Of a DNA stretch of 64,000 bases, positions 1-9,068 are shown piece after piece. A program made the translations under genes and the position numbers. The notes beneath the pieces are model-generated. The model worked only from the letters and a program-made list of their open reading frames with translations. It was not told where the DNA came from and did not search any database. Origin of the DNA: Luteimonas viscosa. Lineage in GTDB: Bacteria; Pseudomonadota; Gammaproteobacteria; Xanthomonadales; Xanthomonadaceae. The stretch's first letter is position 1. The number at the start of each line of letters is the position of its first letter. The DNA is taken from NCBI RefSeq assembly GCF_008244685.1, contig NZ_VTFT01000003.1:1-64000 (forward strand), written 5' to 3'.

Positions 1-1
1 C

Positions 2-2224
2 GAGGTGCTGCTGGACCAGACCACGACGGCATCGGAAGTGGGCGCGAGCGCGTATGGCGCCGGCGCGCAGGCCAACGGTGCGTTCAGTACCGCCAGCGGC
101 GCGGCGGCCACGGCCGACGGGTTGCAGGCCACCGCGATCGGCTACAGCAGCATCTCTTCCGGACTGGCGTCGACCAGCCTGGGCGGGTTCGCCGAAGCCA
201 CCGGCGATTTCTCGACAGCGCTCGGCTACGGCGCGGCGGCGAGCAATACCCGCACCACCGCGGTCGGAATCTCCTCGACCGCGAGCGGGTTGAACGCAAC
301 CGCAGTCGGGAACACGTCGACCGCAAGCGGCGACAACAGCGCCGCCTTCGGCACCGGCGCCAACGCGACCGGCCTCAACGCAACCGCCATCGGCGGCTCG
401 ACCCGGGCGACGGCCGACAATGCCACCTCCGTGGGCCAGTTCGCCTGGGCAACGGCGGCCGGCGGCACCGCGATCGGGCGCGACTCCTACGTCTACGGTG
501 ACGGCGTCAACGCCACGGCTGTCGGCCTGAGCGCGTGGGCCAACGGTGAGAGCAGCGTGGCCCTGGGCGCGGGTTCGCGTGCGACGGAAGCGAACGTGGT
601 CTCGGTGGGCAACGGCACGGGCGGTACGCATCCGGCGACAAGGCGGATCGTCAACGTCGGCGACGGCATCGCAGCCAGCGACGCGGCGACCGTCGGCCAG
701 CTGGAGCAGGCGACCGAGCACACGCGCTACTTCGCCGCATCCGGTGGCGCGGACAGCGACAACGGCGCGTATGTCGAGGGCGAGTACGCGACGGCCTCGG
801 GCGAGTCGGCCACGGCGGTGGGCGAAGGCGCTTCGGCCTACGGCAGTGGCGCATTCGCACTGGCACCGCAGTCGACCGCCATGGGCTTCAACGCCTCCGC
901 AAGCGGTGACTATGCGGTGGCACTGGGCACTTCCGCGACTGCAGTCGGCGATGGTGCCGTCGTGGTCGGCCGCGGCGGTGCGGCCTGGGGTTCCGCGGCC
1001 GTGGCCGTGGGCTCGGGCACCGCCGCCAACGGGGTCTTCTCGACTGCGATCGGTGCATTCGCGAACGCGGCAGGGACCACCGCCGTTGCGATCGGCCGCA
1101 ACTCGACCGCGCTCGCGGACTTCTCGTCCGCGTTCGGGGCCGGGGCCTACGCCGAGGCCGAAAACAGTGTCGCGCTGGGACAGGACTCGCTGGCCGACCG
1201 CGAGAATACGGTGTCGGTGGGAAGCGAAGGCAACGAACGCCAGATCACCAATGTCGCCGATGGCCAGGTCGCGCTCGGCAGCACCGACGCGGTCACCGGT
1301 GGCCAGATGTACGACGCGCTCGACAGCGCCGCGCAGATCATCGGGGGCGGATCGGAGGTGACTGCGTTCGGCACGTTGTCCGCGCCGGCTTTCATGATCC
1401 AGGGCAGCACGTACTTCAGCGTCGGCGATGCGTTCGGCGCGGTGGATGCGCAGATCAGCCTGATCGACGGTCGCCTGACCGCGCTGGAGGGCTCGTCGTC
1501 GGCGACCGCGTCCAGCGCCAATGCCACCTCGGCGGGCAGTCGCCGCCTTGGCGACAGCGGCGGTGCGGAAACGGGCGCGCAGACCGGAACCGGTGGCGGA
1601 CTCGCGTCCGGCGACGGTGGCGGACAGGCGGCCGGTGCAGGATCGACCGCGGTCGCCGTCGGCCAGGGCGCAACCGCGACCCAGGCGACCGCCACCGCGA
1701 TCGGCGACGGTGCCAGCGCGACGGCGGCGGGTTCGGTCGCACTGGGCCAGGGCTCGGTGGCCGATCGTGCCAACACCGTCTCCGTGGGCAGCGCCGGCAA
1801 CGAACGCCAGGTCACCAACGTCGCGGCCGGTACCCAGGCCACCGATGCGGTGAACGTCGCCCAGCTCGAGTCGACCGCCACCCAGGCCGTGGCCGACGCC
1901 AATGCCTACACCGACCAGCGCTTCAACGCCTGGAGCGACAGCTTCTCCGCGTACCAGACGCAGTTGGAGCAGCGTTTCACCGACCAGGATCGTCGCATCG
2001 ACCGCCAGGGCGCGATGGGCGCGGCGATGCTCAACATGGCCACCAGCGCCGCGGGCATCCGCACCCAGAACCGGGTGGGCGTCGGCGTCGGGTTCCAGGG
2101 CGGGCAGAGCGCGCTGTCGCTCGGCTACCAGCGCGCGATCAGCGACCGCGCGACGATCACCGTCGGCGGCGCGTTCAGTGGCGACGAGAACTCGGTGGGC
2201 GTCGGCGCCGGCTTCGGTTGGTGA
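2..2224 (+). CDS. trimeric autotransporter adhesin (YadA/Hia type), 5' end missing
   Basis: Surface adhesin of the type Vc secretion class, anchored as a trimer in the outer membrane. The frame is open to the left edge, so the signal peptide and N-terminus are missing; the GTG at position 5 is not a credible start. The visible 740 residues carry three blocks of YadA-type head repeats (degenerate 14-residue units such as SVALGQGS), each closed by a neck motif: VSVGNGTGG near residue 200, then VSVGSEGNERQITNVADG near 405 and VSVGSAGNERQVTNVAAG near 600. A Gly/Ser/Ala-rich linker separates the second and third blocks. A short stalk and a roughly 70-residue YadA anchor follow, ending in the aromatic residue Trp. 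What it binds cannot be read from the sequence. Confidence 0.88.
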   Translation, partial: EVLLDQTTTASEVGASAYGAGAQANGAFSTASGAAATADGLQATAIGYSSISSGLASTSLGGFAEATGDFSTALGYGAAASNTRTTAVGISSTASGLNATAVGNTSTASGDNSAAFGTGANATGLNATAIGGSTRATADNATSVGQFAWATAAGGTAIGRDSYVYGDGVNATAVGLSAWANGESSVALGAGSRATEANVVSVGNGTGGTHPATRRIVNVGDGIAASDAATVGQLEQATEHTRYFAASGGADSDNGAYVEGEYATASGESATAVGEGASAYGSGAFALAPQSTAMGFNASASGDYAVALGTSATAVGDGAVVVGRGGAAWGSAAVAVGSGTAANGVFSTAIGAFANAAGTTAVAIGRNSTALADFSSAFGAGAYAEAENSVALGQDSLADRENTVSVGSEGNERQITNVADGQVALGSTDAVTGGQMYDALDSAAQIIGGGSEVTAFGTLSAPAFMIQGSTYFSVGDAFGAVDAQISLIDGRLTALEGSSSATASSANATSAGSRRLGDSGGAETGAQTGTGGGLASGDGGGQAAGAGSTAVAVGQGATATQATATAIGDGASATAAGSVALGQGSVADRANTVSVGSAGNERQVTNVAAGTQATDAVNVAQLESTATQAVADANAYTDQRFNAWSDSFSAYQTQLEQRFTDQDRRIDRQGAMGAAMLNMATSAAGIRTQNRVGVGVGFQGGQSALSLGYQRAISDRATITVGGAFSGDENSVGVGAGFGW

Positions 2225-2232
2225 CGTGCCAC

Positions 2233-2262
2233 GCGGACGGCAGGCGCCTGGCTGCCGTCCGC
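2233..2262 (+). terminator. perfect 11-bp hairpin after the adhesin gene
   Basis: Arms GCGGACGGCAG and CTGCCGTCCGC enclose an 8-nt loop and begin 8 bases after the adhesin stop. No T-run follows, so intrinsic termination is not assured. The rest of the 200-bp gap up to the protease gene shows no gene. Confidence 0.4.
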
Positions 2263-2425
2263 ATCGGAAAAGGGTCCCCGCGGCGCGCGAAACTGCGCAT
2301 CCGTCGGTCGCGGGGATCGTGTTCAAACCGCTTGTGATTGCAGCAGACGGTAATTGCGGCGCGCTCGATGTTCCGGTCGCGCCGTCCATGTGCGAGTCGA
2401 CCCACGTTCCCAGAGAGGGCATTCC

Positions 2426-4366
2426 ATGAAGAAGCGAAACATCCTCCCCTGCACCCTTGCCATCGCCGTGATCGCCGCGATCGGCGCCACCGGCGCCACC
2501 GCGGGCAAGAAGGCGAAGTTCGCCGCGGACACTTCCACCCTGTCGGCGAGCCTCGGCGACCAGCAGCTGTTCCACCGCTTCGTCGTGGAATACCGCGACG
2601 GCACGCGCGAAAAGACCGACCGCAGCGCCGCCGCGGCGAACGTGACCCGTGCGCTGTCGCGCTCCGGTCTGGCCAAGGGGCGCGCCGCGAGCGCCACCCA
2701 CCTGCGCAAGCTGGCCACCGGGCAGCACCTGATCAAGGTCTCGCGCAGCCTCGACCGGGTCGAGGCCGATGCCCTGCTGCGCTCGCTCAAGGCCGATAGG
2801 AACGTGGTTTCGGTGCGCCCGGACCGCCTGCGCCAGATCGCGCGCGATGCGGTGCGTGCGCCGCGGGTGCAGCCGGCCTACATCCCGAACGATCCGGATT
2901 TCCTCGAGTACCAGTGGCACATGCTTGCGCCGGACGGCACCGAGACCTTCGACGGCGGCCCCAACCGCGGCGGCGCGAACGTCCCGGAGGCGTGGGACCT
3001 GGCCGACGGCAACGGCGTCACCATCGCCGTGCTCGACACCGGCATCACCGCGCATCCGGACGTCGACACCTCGATGGCCGATGCCGGCTACGACTTCATC
3101 ACCGATGCATTCGTCTCCGGACGCGACACCGACGACCGCGTGCCCGGCGGCTGGGACCTCGGCGACTGGACGATCGGCTACCCCGGCGCGGAAACCTGCC
3201 AGCAGCGCTACAGCTCCTGGCACGGCACCCATGTGGCCGGCACCGCCGGCGCGCAGGCCACCGACAACGGCGTCGGCATGACCGGCGTCGCCTACAACGC
3301 CAATGTCCTGCCGATCCGCGTACTCGGCCATTGCGGCGGCTACGACACCGACATCTCGGACGCCATCGTCTGGGCCGCCGGTGGCGAGGTGGAAGGCATG
3401 CCGATGAACGAGAACCCGGCGCACGTGATCAACCTCAGCCTCGGCGGTGCGGGCGAATGCACCGCCTACGAGGCCGACGCCATCGCACAGGCCAATGCGC
3501 TGGGCGCGGTGGTGGTGGTGGCGGCCGGCAACCAGGGCGCGAACACCTCGGGCTACTCGCCCGGCAACTGCCCGGGTGTGGTCACGGTCGCTTCGAACGG
3601 CGTGACCAGCCGCCGTGCGTACTACTCCAACTACGGCGATGGGATCGAGATCTCCGCGCCGGGTGGCGGCGTGTATGCCAATGACGGCAGCGGTGGCACC
3701 CAGATCTACGACGGCTTCATCTGGCAGGCGGTCAACCCCAGCGACACCACCCCGATGCCGGCCGACGAGATCTCGCCGGACGGCTCCAACGGTGGCTACG
3801 GCGGCTCGGCGGGCACCTCGCAGGCCGCGCCACACGTGGCCGGCGTGGTGGCGCTGATGCAGGGCGCGCGGCTGGACGCCGGGATGCCGCTGCTGACCCC
3901 CGCCGAAGTGCTCGACATCCTGCAGGACACGGCGACGCCGTTCACCGTCGCGCCGTCGGCTTCGCAACCGATCGGCCCGGGCATCGTCAACGCCGCCGCC
4001 GCGGTGGCCAAGGCGATCGAGCCGCCGTGCGAGGTGGATTGCGAGCCCGACGCCACGCCGATCGTCAATCGCGTGCCGATGTCCGGCCTGTCGGGTACGG
4101 CCGGCAGCGAGACGCTGTACAGCCTCGAGGTGCCGGCCGGTGCATCGGGTCCGCTCAGCATCACCACCACCGGCGGCAGCGGCAACGTGACCCTGCTTGT
4201 GAGCCTGGACGAGGAACCGACCGAAGAGGACGCCCAGTACCGCTCCGCGCGTCCGGGCAACAACGAGACGGTGCGCATCAACGCCCCGCAGGCCGGCGTC
4301 TACTACATCAAGCTGGTCGGCACCCGCGCGTACAGCAACGTGAGGCTGGTCGCCCGCCACAACTGA
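2426..4366 (+). CDS. secreted subtilisin-like serine protease (S8) with C-terminal pre-peptidase domain
   Basis: Secreted endopeptidase of 646 residues. The start was chosen because AGAGAGGG lies a few bases upstream and the first 26 residues form a signal peptide (MKKRN, then a hydrophobic run ending in Ala). A propeptide of the I9-like kind follows (about 30-150). The catalytic domain carries Asp204 (VLDTG), His266 (WHGTHVAG) and Ser465 (GTSQAAPHVAG), with the oxyanion Asn in AAGNQG between them. The last 85 or so residues resemble a PPC (bacterial pre-peptidase C-terminal) beta-sandwich, usually removed during maturation. It stands directly upstream of the T2SS operon, so it may be a substrate of that system; this is inference. 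A strong terminator separates the two. Confidence 0.93.
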   Translation: MKKRNILPCTLAIAVIAAIGATGATAGKKAKFAADTSTLSASLGDQQLFHRFVVEYRDGTREKTDRSAAAANVTRALSRSGLAKGRAASATHLRKLATGQHLIKVSRSLDRVEADALLRSLKADRNVVSVRPDRLRQIARDAVRAPRVQPAYIPNDPDFLEYQWHMLAPDGTETFDGGPNRGGANVPEAWDLADGNGVTIAVLDTGITAHPDVDTSMADAGYDFITDAFVSGRDTDDRVPGGWDLGDWTIGYPGAETCQQRYSSWHGTHVAGTAGAQATDNGVGMTGVAYNANVLPIRVLGHCGGYDTDISDAIVWAAGGEVEGMPMNENPAHVINLSLGGAGECTAYEADAIAQANALGAVVVVAAGNQGANTSGYSPGNCPGVVTVASNGVTSRRAYYSNYGDGIEISAPGGGVYANDGSGGTQIYDGFIWQAVNPSDTTPMPADEISPDGSNGGYGGSAGTSQAAPHVAGVVALMQGARLDAGMPLLTPAEVLDILQDTATPFTVAPSASQPIGPGIVNAAAAVAKAIEPPCEVDCEPDATPIVNRVPMSGLSGTAGSETLYSLEVPAGASGPLSITTTGGSGNVTLLVSLDEEPTEEDAQYRSARPGNNETVRINAPQAGVYYIKLVGTRAYSNVRLVARHN

Positions 4367-4389
4367 CGCGTCTTCCCGAGTGAACCTGA

Positions 4390-4417
4390 AGCCCCGGCCA
4401 TGTCCGGGGCTTTTTTT
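4390..4417 (+). terminator. rho-independent terminator of the protease gene
   Basis: Stem GCCCCGG / CCGGGGC with a 6-nt loop, followed by seven T residues, starting 23 bases after the protease stop. It insulates the T2SS operon from upstream transcription. Confidence 0.88.
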
Positions 4418-4487
4418 CGGCCGGGCCCGACGCAGGCCGCGGCCCGCGCCGATGGCGCCGCGGGATGGGCGGTGCTCCCGGCCAAGC

Positions 4488-4496
4488 TGGTAAAGT
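4488..4496 (+). promoter_or_regulatory. possible extended -10 promoter of the T2SS operon
   Basis: TGGTAAAGT combines a TGn extension with a TAAAGT hexamer, 26 bases before the preferred gspE start. No good -35 is visible. The position also argues against starting GspE at the upstream ATG at 4465, which would lie before the promoter. Confidence 0.4.
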
Positions 4497-4521
4497 CGGG
4501 GCCCCCGACGGATGTCCCCCC

Positions 4522-6261
4522 GTGAACGCGATTCCCGACCCGGTCGCCAGCGAATCCGAGGCCCTGCCGGCCGAAGACCGCATCCTGGCCGAGCTGCTCG
4601 CCCGACAGCAGCTCAAGGACGTGGACCTCGCGCGCGCGCGGCGCCTGCAGGACGAAACCGGGGGCGAGATCCTGCAGTTGCTGTCGCGGCTGGGCCTGGT
4701 GTCCGAACGCGACCATGCCGAAGCCTGTTCGCGGGCGCTCGGGCTGCGACTGGTCGGCGCCAAGGACCTGCCGCCGGAACCGCCGGAACTGCTGCCCGAC
4801 GCGCAGCCCCTGAGCGTGCGCTTCCTCAAGCAGTTCCACCTGTGCCCGATCGGCGAGAGCCGCGGGCGGCTGGCGCTGCTGATGGCGGATCCGCACGACG
4901 GCTACGCGCTCGATGCGGTGCGCCTGGCGACCGGATGCGAGGTGCAGCCGGTGGTCGGGCTGCGCTCGGAAATCGGCGACCTGATCGAACGCTGGCACGG
5001 GCAGGGCCGCAGCGCGATGGGCGCGATCGTCGAGACCGCCGACGGCGAGGGCGGCGGCGACATGGACGACGTCGAGCACCTGCGCGACCTGGCTTCCGAA
5101 GCGCCGGTGATCCGGCTGGTGAACCTGGTCATCCAGCGTGCGGTCGAGCTTCGCGCCTCGGATATCCACATCGAGCCGTTCGAGAACCGGCTCAAGGTGC
5201 GCTACCGGATCGACGGCGTGCTCGAGGACGGAGAATCCCCGCCGTCGAACCTCACCGCGGCGGTGATCAGCCGGGTCAAGATCATGGCCAAGCTCAACAT
5301 CGCCGAGCGCCGCCTGCCGCAGGACGGCCGCATCATGCTGCGCGTCCAGGGCAAGGAGCTCGACCTGCGCGTGAGCACGGTGCCGACCGCGCACGGCGAG
5401 AGCGTGGTCATGCGCCTGCTCGACCGCGAGACGGTGGTGTTCGATTTCGAGCGGCTGGGCTTCACCGGCGATTTCCTCCCCGCATTCCAGCGCGTGCTGG
5501 AGCAGCCGCACGGCATCCTGCTGGTTACCGGGCCCACCGGGTCGGGCAAGACCACCACCCTGTACACCGCGCTGAGCAAGCTCAACACGCCCGACGTCAA
5601 GATCATCACCGTCGAGGACCCGGTCGAATACCAGATCGAGGGCATCAACCAGATCCAGGCCAAGCCGCAGATCGGGCTCGACTTCGCCCACGCGCTGCGC
5701 AGCATCGTGCGCCAGGACCCGGACATCATCATGATCGGCGAGATGCGCGACCTGGAGACCGCGAAGATCGCGATCCAGTCCGCGCTCACCGGACACCTCG
5801 TGCTCAGCACGCTGCATACGAACAACGCCGCCGGCGGCATCACCCGCATGCTCGACATGGGCGTCGAGGACTACCTGCTGACCTCCACGGTCAACGGCAT
5901 CCTCGCCCAGCGCCTGGTGCGCCGGCTGGAGCCGACCCACGCCGAGCGGTACCCGGCCTCGCCCGAGGAGATCGAGAAGTTCGGCCTGCGCCGGCTGCAG
6001 CCGCAGGGCGAGATCTTCCTGTACCGCGCGCGCGGTTCGGCGGTCGCGCCGACCGGTTACCTCGGGCGCACCACGATCATGGAATTCCTGGTCATGAACG
6101 ACGAACTGCGCCGCGCGGTGATGCGACACGCCGGGATGGGCGAACTCGAACAGCTCGCGCGCAAGCACGGCATGCGCACCATGTACGAGGACGGCATCGC
6201 CAAGGCGCTGGCCGGCGTGACCACGATCGAGGAAGTGCTGCGGGTGACGGAAGATGCGTGA
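4522..6261 (+). CDS. gspE: type II secretion ATPase GspE (XpsE)
   Basis: Cytoplasmic hexameric ATPase that drives the T2SS pseudopilus. The GTG start gives 579 residues; an in-frame ATG at 4465 would add 19 residues but precedes the likely promoter. An N-terminal N1E/T2SSE_N region (about 30-150) is followed by the motor domain with Walker A GPTGSGKTT (about 337-345), an Asp box (ITVEDPVEYQ), Walker B DPDIIMIGEMRD (about 399-410) and a His box. The C-terminal segment between RRLEP and GYLGRTT has no cysteines, so the CxxC...CxxC zinc element found in many GspE proteins, and in the PilB of this window, is missing. As I recall, XpsE of Xanthomonas also lacks it. Confidence 0.96.
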   Translation: MNAIPDPVASESEALPAEDRILAELLARQQLKDVDLARARRLQDETGGEILQLLSRLGLVSERDHAEACSRALGLRLVGAKDLPPEPPELLPDAQPLSVRFLKQFHLCPIGESRGRLALLMADPHDGYALDAVRLATGCEVQPVVGLRSEIGDLIERWHGQGRSAMGAIVETADGEGGGDMDDVEHLRDLASEAPVIRLVNLVIQRAVELRASDIHIEPFENRLKVRYRIDGVLEDGESPPSNLTAAVISRVKIMAKLNIAERRLPQDGRIMLRVQGKELDLRVSTVPTAHGESVVMRLLDRETVVFDFERLGFTGDFLPAFQRVLEQPHGILLVTGPTGSGKTTTLYTALSKLNTPDVKIITVEDPVEYQIEGINQIQAKPQIGLDFAHALRSIVRQDPDIIMIGEMRDLETAKIAIQSALTGHLVLSTLHTNNAAGGITRMLDMGVEDYLLTSTVNGILAQRLVRRLEPTHAERYPASPEEIEKFGLRRLQPQGEIFLYRARGSAVAPTGYLGRTTIMEFLVMNDELRRAVMRHAGMGELEQLARKHGMRTMYEDGIAKALAGVTTIEEVLRVTEDA

Positions 6262-6329
6262 CGAGTCCGCGCTGGGCGACCCGCGGCCGGTCGCCGACGG
6301 CAAGGTGCGCTGCGAGTAGGCCGCCGTCG

Positions 6330-7547
6330 ATGCCCCTGTACCGCTACAAGGCACTGAACACGCGCGGCGAAATGCTCGACGGGCAGATGGAAGCGGCGAG
6401 CGACAGCGAGGTGGTGCTGCGCCTGCAGGAGCTCGGGCACCTGCCGGTGGAGGCGATGCTCGCCAGCGAAGGCGGGGGCGTGGCCTCGTGGAAAGCGATG
6501 TTCAAGCCCAAGCCGTTCGCCGGACAGCGCCTGGTGCAGTTCACCCAGCAACTGGCCACCCTGCTCGGCGCCGGGCAGCCGCTCGACCGGGCATTGACGA
6601 TCCTGCTGGAGCTGCCCGAGGAGCCCGCCGCCAGGCGGACCATCCTCGAGATCCGCGATGCGGTGCGCGGAGGCACCGCGCTTTCGAGCGCGCTCGAGCG
6701 CCAGCACGGCACGTTCTCGCGGCTGTACATCAACATGGTGCGCGCCGGCGAGGCCGGCGGCAGCCTCGAGGACACCCTGCAGAGGCTGGCGGACTACCTC
6801 GAGCGCAGTCGTGCGCTGCGCGGCCGCGTGGTGAACGCGCTGATCTACCCGGCCATCCTGGTGGTGATGGTGGCGCTGTCGCTGATGTTCCTGCTCGGCT
6901 ACGTCGTGCCGCAGTTCGCAGCGATGTACGAAAGCCTCGACGCGCCGCTGCCGCTGTTCACGAAGATCGTGCTCGCGCTCGGCCTGTTCGTGCGCGACTG
7001 GTGGATCCTGCTGCTGGTGGTGCCGGCGCTGGCGCTGTGGTGGCTGGACCGGCGCCTGCGCGACCCGGTGTTCCGCACCCGCTTCGACGGCTGGCTGCTG
7101 CGGCAGAAGCTGGTGGGGCCGATGGCGGCGCGGCTGGAGACGGCGCGGCTCGCACGTACCCTGGGCACCCTGCTGAAGAACGGCGTGCCGCTGATGGCGG
7201 CGCTGGGCATCGGCAAGACCGTGGTCGGGAACCGGGTCCTGTCCGCCGATGTCGAAGCCGCGGCGGAGGAGGTCAAGAACGGCGTCGGGCTGTCGGCAGC
7301 GCTGGGCAAGGGCAGGCGTTTTCCGCGGCTGGCGCTGCAGATGGTGCAGGTGGGCGAGGAATCCGGCGCGCTCGATGCGATGCTGCTCAAGACCGCCGAC
7401 ACGTTCGAACAGGAGACCGGCCAGGCGCTCGACCGCATGCTCGCGGCGCTGGTGCCGGCGATCACGATGCTGCTGGCACTGGTGGTGATGGTGGTGATCC
7501 TGGCGGTGCTGGTGCCGATCTACGACCTGACGAACGTGATCGGGTGA
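6330..7547 (+). CDS. gspF: type II secretion inner-membrane platform protein GspF (XpsF)
   Basis: Polytopic inner-membrane platform protein that couples GspE to pseudopilin assembly. It has 405 residues from ATG (MPLYRYKALN, the family's usual opening). Two T2SSF domains are visible (about 65-190 and 270-395), with membrane segments near 166-195, 213-238 and 371-400. A 68-bp gap separates it from gspE. Length and architecture are normal for the family. Confidence 0.96.
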   Translation: MPLYRYKALNTRGEMLDGQMEAASDSEVVLRLQELGHLPVEAMLASEGGGVASWKAMFKPKPFAGQRLVQFTQQLATLLGAGQPLDRALTILLELPEEPAARRTILEIRDAVRGGTALSSALERQHGTFSRLYINMVRAGEAGGSLEDTLQRLADYLERSRALRGRVVNALIYPAILVVMVALSLMFLLGYVVPQFAAMYESLDAPLPLFTKIVLALGLFVRDWWILLLVVPALALWWLDRRLRDPVFRTRFDGWLLRQKLVGPMAARLETARLARTLGTLLKNGVPLMAALGIGKTVVGNRVLSADVEAAAEEVKNGVGLSAALGKGRRFPRLALQMVQVGEESGALDAMLLKTADTFEQETGQALDRMLAALVPAITMLLALVVMVVILAVLVPIYDLTNVIG

Positions 7548-7873
7548 AGGATTCATGCGCTGCGCGCGATGATGCGATGCACGACACAGGACTGGAGGCG
7601 GAGACGATGCGGAATCGACGGTGGCAGGTGCGGGGCGGGAGTGGTCGGACGCCGAGGGGAGGGGCAGCTGGCGGGCATGGGTGGCGGGATCGTTTTTCGC
7701 GCGGGCGATTCGCTGGTATCAGCCGTGGCGACGGCCTCATTGATGACACGGCGGTTGGATCTGCGCGGCGCGGCGGCGGCCTTACTGGCAGGAACGCGGT
7801 GGGTGCACGGCAGCCGGAGGGCGTTAGCGGCAGGCGATTCACTTGTGTCAGCCGTGGCGACGGCATCACCGGT
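7548..7873 (+). other. 326-bp gspF-gspG interval, open in the gspG frame
   Basis: This stretch is uninterrupted by stops in the gspG frame. At 7594-7609 a strong Shine-Dalgarno (GGAGG) stands 8 bases before an in-frame ATG at 7607. From 7701 on the interval consists of the in-frame leader repeats described separately. It is therefore either a 5' leader or the coding region of a 99-residue prepilin leader of GspG. Confidence 0.6.
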
Positions 7874-7900
7874 ATGAAGGCGGTAAGCGCATGGCAGCGC
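7701..7900 (+). repeat. in-frame leader repeat array of gspG: three 45-bp units plus spacer modules
   Basis: Three 45-bp units lie at 7727-7771, 7772-7816 and 7856-7900. The first two are directly adjacent. They begin GGCGACGGC or GGCGGCGGC, and the last ends GGCAGCGC just before the Gly-Phe codons of the GspG cleavage site. A 26-27 bp module containing GGCGATTC and TCAGCCGT precedes the first unit (7701-7726) and ends the 39-bp spacer before the third (7817-7855). All lengths are multiples of three in the gspG frame. The encoded consensus is roughly G-D-G-[IL]-x-G-x-x-x-V-x-A-R-Q-R. The same unit recurs twice in the gspJ leader. Confidence 0.85.
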
Positions 7901-8284
7901 GGATTCAGTCTGATCGAGATCATCCTGGTGGTGGTCCTGATCGGCGGGATCGTGGCGTTCGCGGCCACGCGCATCCTCGGCGGCGGCGATCGCGCCAGGG
8001 TTCGACTGGCCGAGGCGCAGGTGCAGACGCTGGCCGAGAAGGTCCACCAGTTCGAGATGGACACCGGCACCCTGCCGGCGACCCTGGACCAGCTGGTGGT
8101 GCAGCCCGGCGGCGCCGTCGGCTGGCTGGGTCCGTACGCCAAGGAATCCGAGCTCAGGGATCCGTGGAACACGGTCTACGAGTACCGGGCGCCGGGCGAC
8201 GGCCAGCCGTTCGACATCGTCAGTTACGGCGCCGACCGCAAGCCCGGTGGCGACAGCGTCGACGCCGACATCCGCAACGATTGA
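7874..8284 (+). CDS. gspG: major pseudopilin GspG (XpsG)
   Basis: Major pseudopilin, assembled into the T2SS pseudopilus after cleavage by the prepilin peptidase. The ATG at 7874 gives 136 residues with a 10-residue leader (MKAVSAWQRG) before the mature N-terminus FSLIEI with Glu5. The hydrophobic helix is residues 11-32. The C-terminus has the Asp/Gly-rich end typical of GspG calcium sites (GADRKPGGDSVDADI). The start is unresolved: this ATG lies inside a 45-bp repeat and has no Shine-Dalgarno, whereas the in-frame ATG at 7607 has GGAGG 8 bases upstream and would give a 99-residue leader. Mature product and stop are the same either way. Confidence 0.92.
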   Translation: MKAVSAWQRGFSLIEIILVVVLIGGIVAFAATRILGGGDRARVRLAEAQVQTLAEKVHQFEMDTGTLPATLDQLVVQPGGAVGWLGPYAKESELRDPWNTVYEYRAPGDGQPFDIVSYGADRKPGGDSVDADIRND

Positions 8285-8313
8285 GCGACGATCCTGCCGG
8301 GGCGGGCAGCAGC

Positions 8314-8838
8314 ATGCACAGCATTCGCCGCCCGCGGGGATGGCCGTGGCTTCGCTGCACGCCGCGCGCAGCGCGCGCCCGGATCGCCGCGCGGCAAGCT
8401 GGCTTCTCGCTGCTCGAGATGCTGCTGGTGATGGCCCTGATCGCCGCCACCGGCCTGCTGGCGGCCGGTGTGCTCACCGGCGGCTTCGATCGCATGGCGC
8501 TGCGTTCCAGTGCCAAGGAACTGACCGCCCAGCTGCGCTTCGCACGCGCGCATGCGATCGCGACGGGAGTGCCCCAGCGGTTCACCGTGGATCCCGCGGC
8601 GCATGCCTGGCAGGGCGCGAACGGACGCGGCGGCGACTTCCCGGAACAGCTGATCGTGCATTTCACCGGTGCGCGCGAGGTGCAACCGGCCGAAGGCGTC
8701 GGCGCCATCGTGTTCTTCGGCGACGGTGCCTCGACCGGAGGTCGCCTGCAGCTGAGCCTGCGCGACGCCGCCTGGAACATCGATGTCGCGTGGTTGACGG
8801 GCGAGGTCACGCTGCGTCGGGGCGAGGTGGCGCGGTGA
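8314..8838 (+). CDS. gspH: minor pseudopilin GspH (XpsH)
   Basis: Minor pseudopilin thought to help form the pseudopilus tip complex. From the ATG it has 174 residues with a long, Arg-rich 30-residue leader ending A-R-Q-A-G, then FSLLEML with Glu5 and a hydrophobic helix. The mature domain fits the GspH/FimT family. The 29-bp gap from gspG contains only a weak G-rich ribosome site. The leader is several times longer than the usual 6-10 residues but does not contain the 45-bp repeat of gspG and gspJ. Confidence 0.9.
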   Translation: MHSIRRPRGWPWLRCTPRAARARIAARQAGFSLLEMLLVMALIAATGLLAAGVLTGGFDRMALRSSAKELTAQLRFARAHAIATGVPQRFTVDPAAHAWQGANGRGGDFPEQLIVHFTGAREVQPAEGVGAIVFFGDGASTGGRLQLSLRDAAWNIDVAWLTGEVTLRRGEVAR

Positions 8839-9068
8839 AGATTCCGCCGCTTCCATGCCGATGCCGTGTGCGTCCGCTGCCGCCCGGTGCACCGCGCGGA
8901 ACGGTCGTCGCCGGACATGCGCCCGGCGTGCGCCGTGTCGACGGCCGGATACCGCCGGTGCCGGGGCTGCGATTGCGGGTGGAGCAGCTTGCGCCCGGAG
9001 GCGGCTTCGACAGGGGACGAATCGGTGTGCGTCCTGCCGCCCGTTTCGACGGCCGGCGGCCGGCGGGC

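Noticed and set aside
5..7. GTG at position 5 as the start of the adhesin
   Set aside because: The frame is open to the edge and the protein lacks a signal peptide, so the gene is cut by the window.
4303..6354. Long minus-strand open frame opposite gspE
   Set aside because: Composition is that of an antisense shadow (Asp/Gln/His/Val-rich); GspE on the plus strand is certain.
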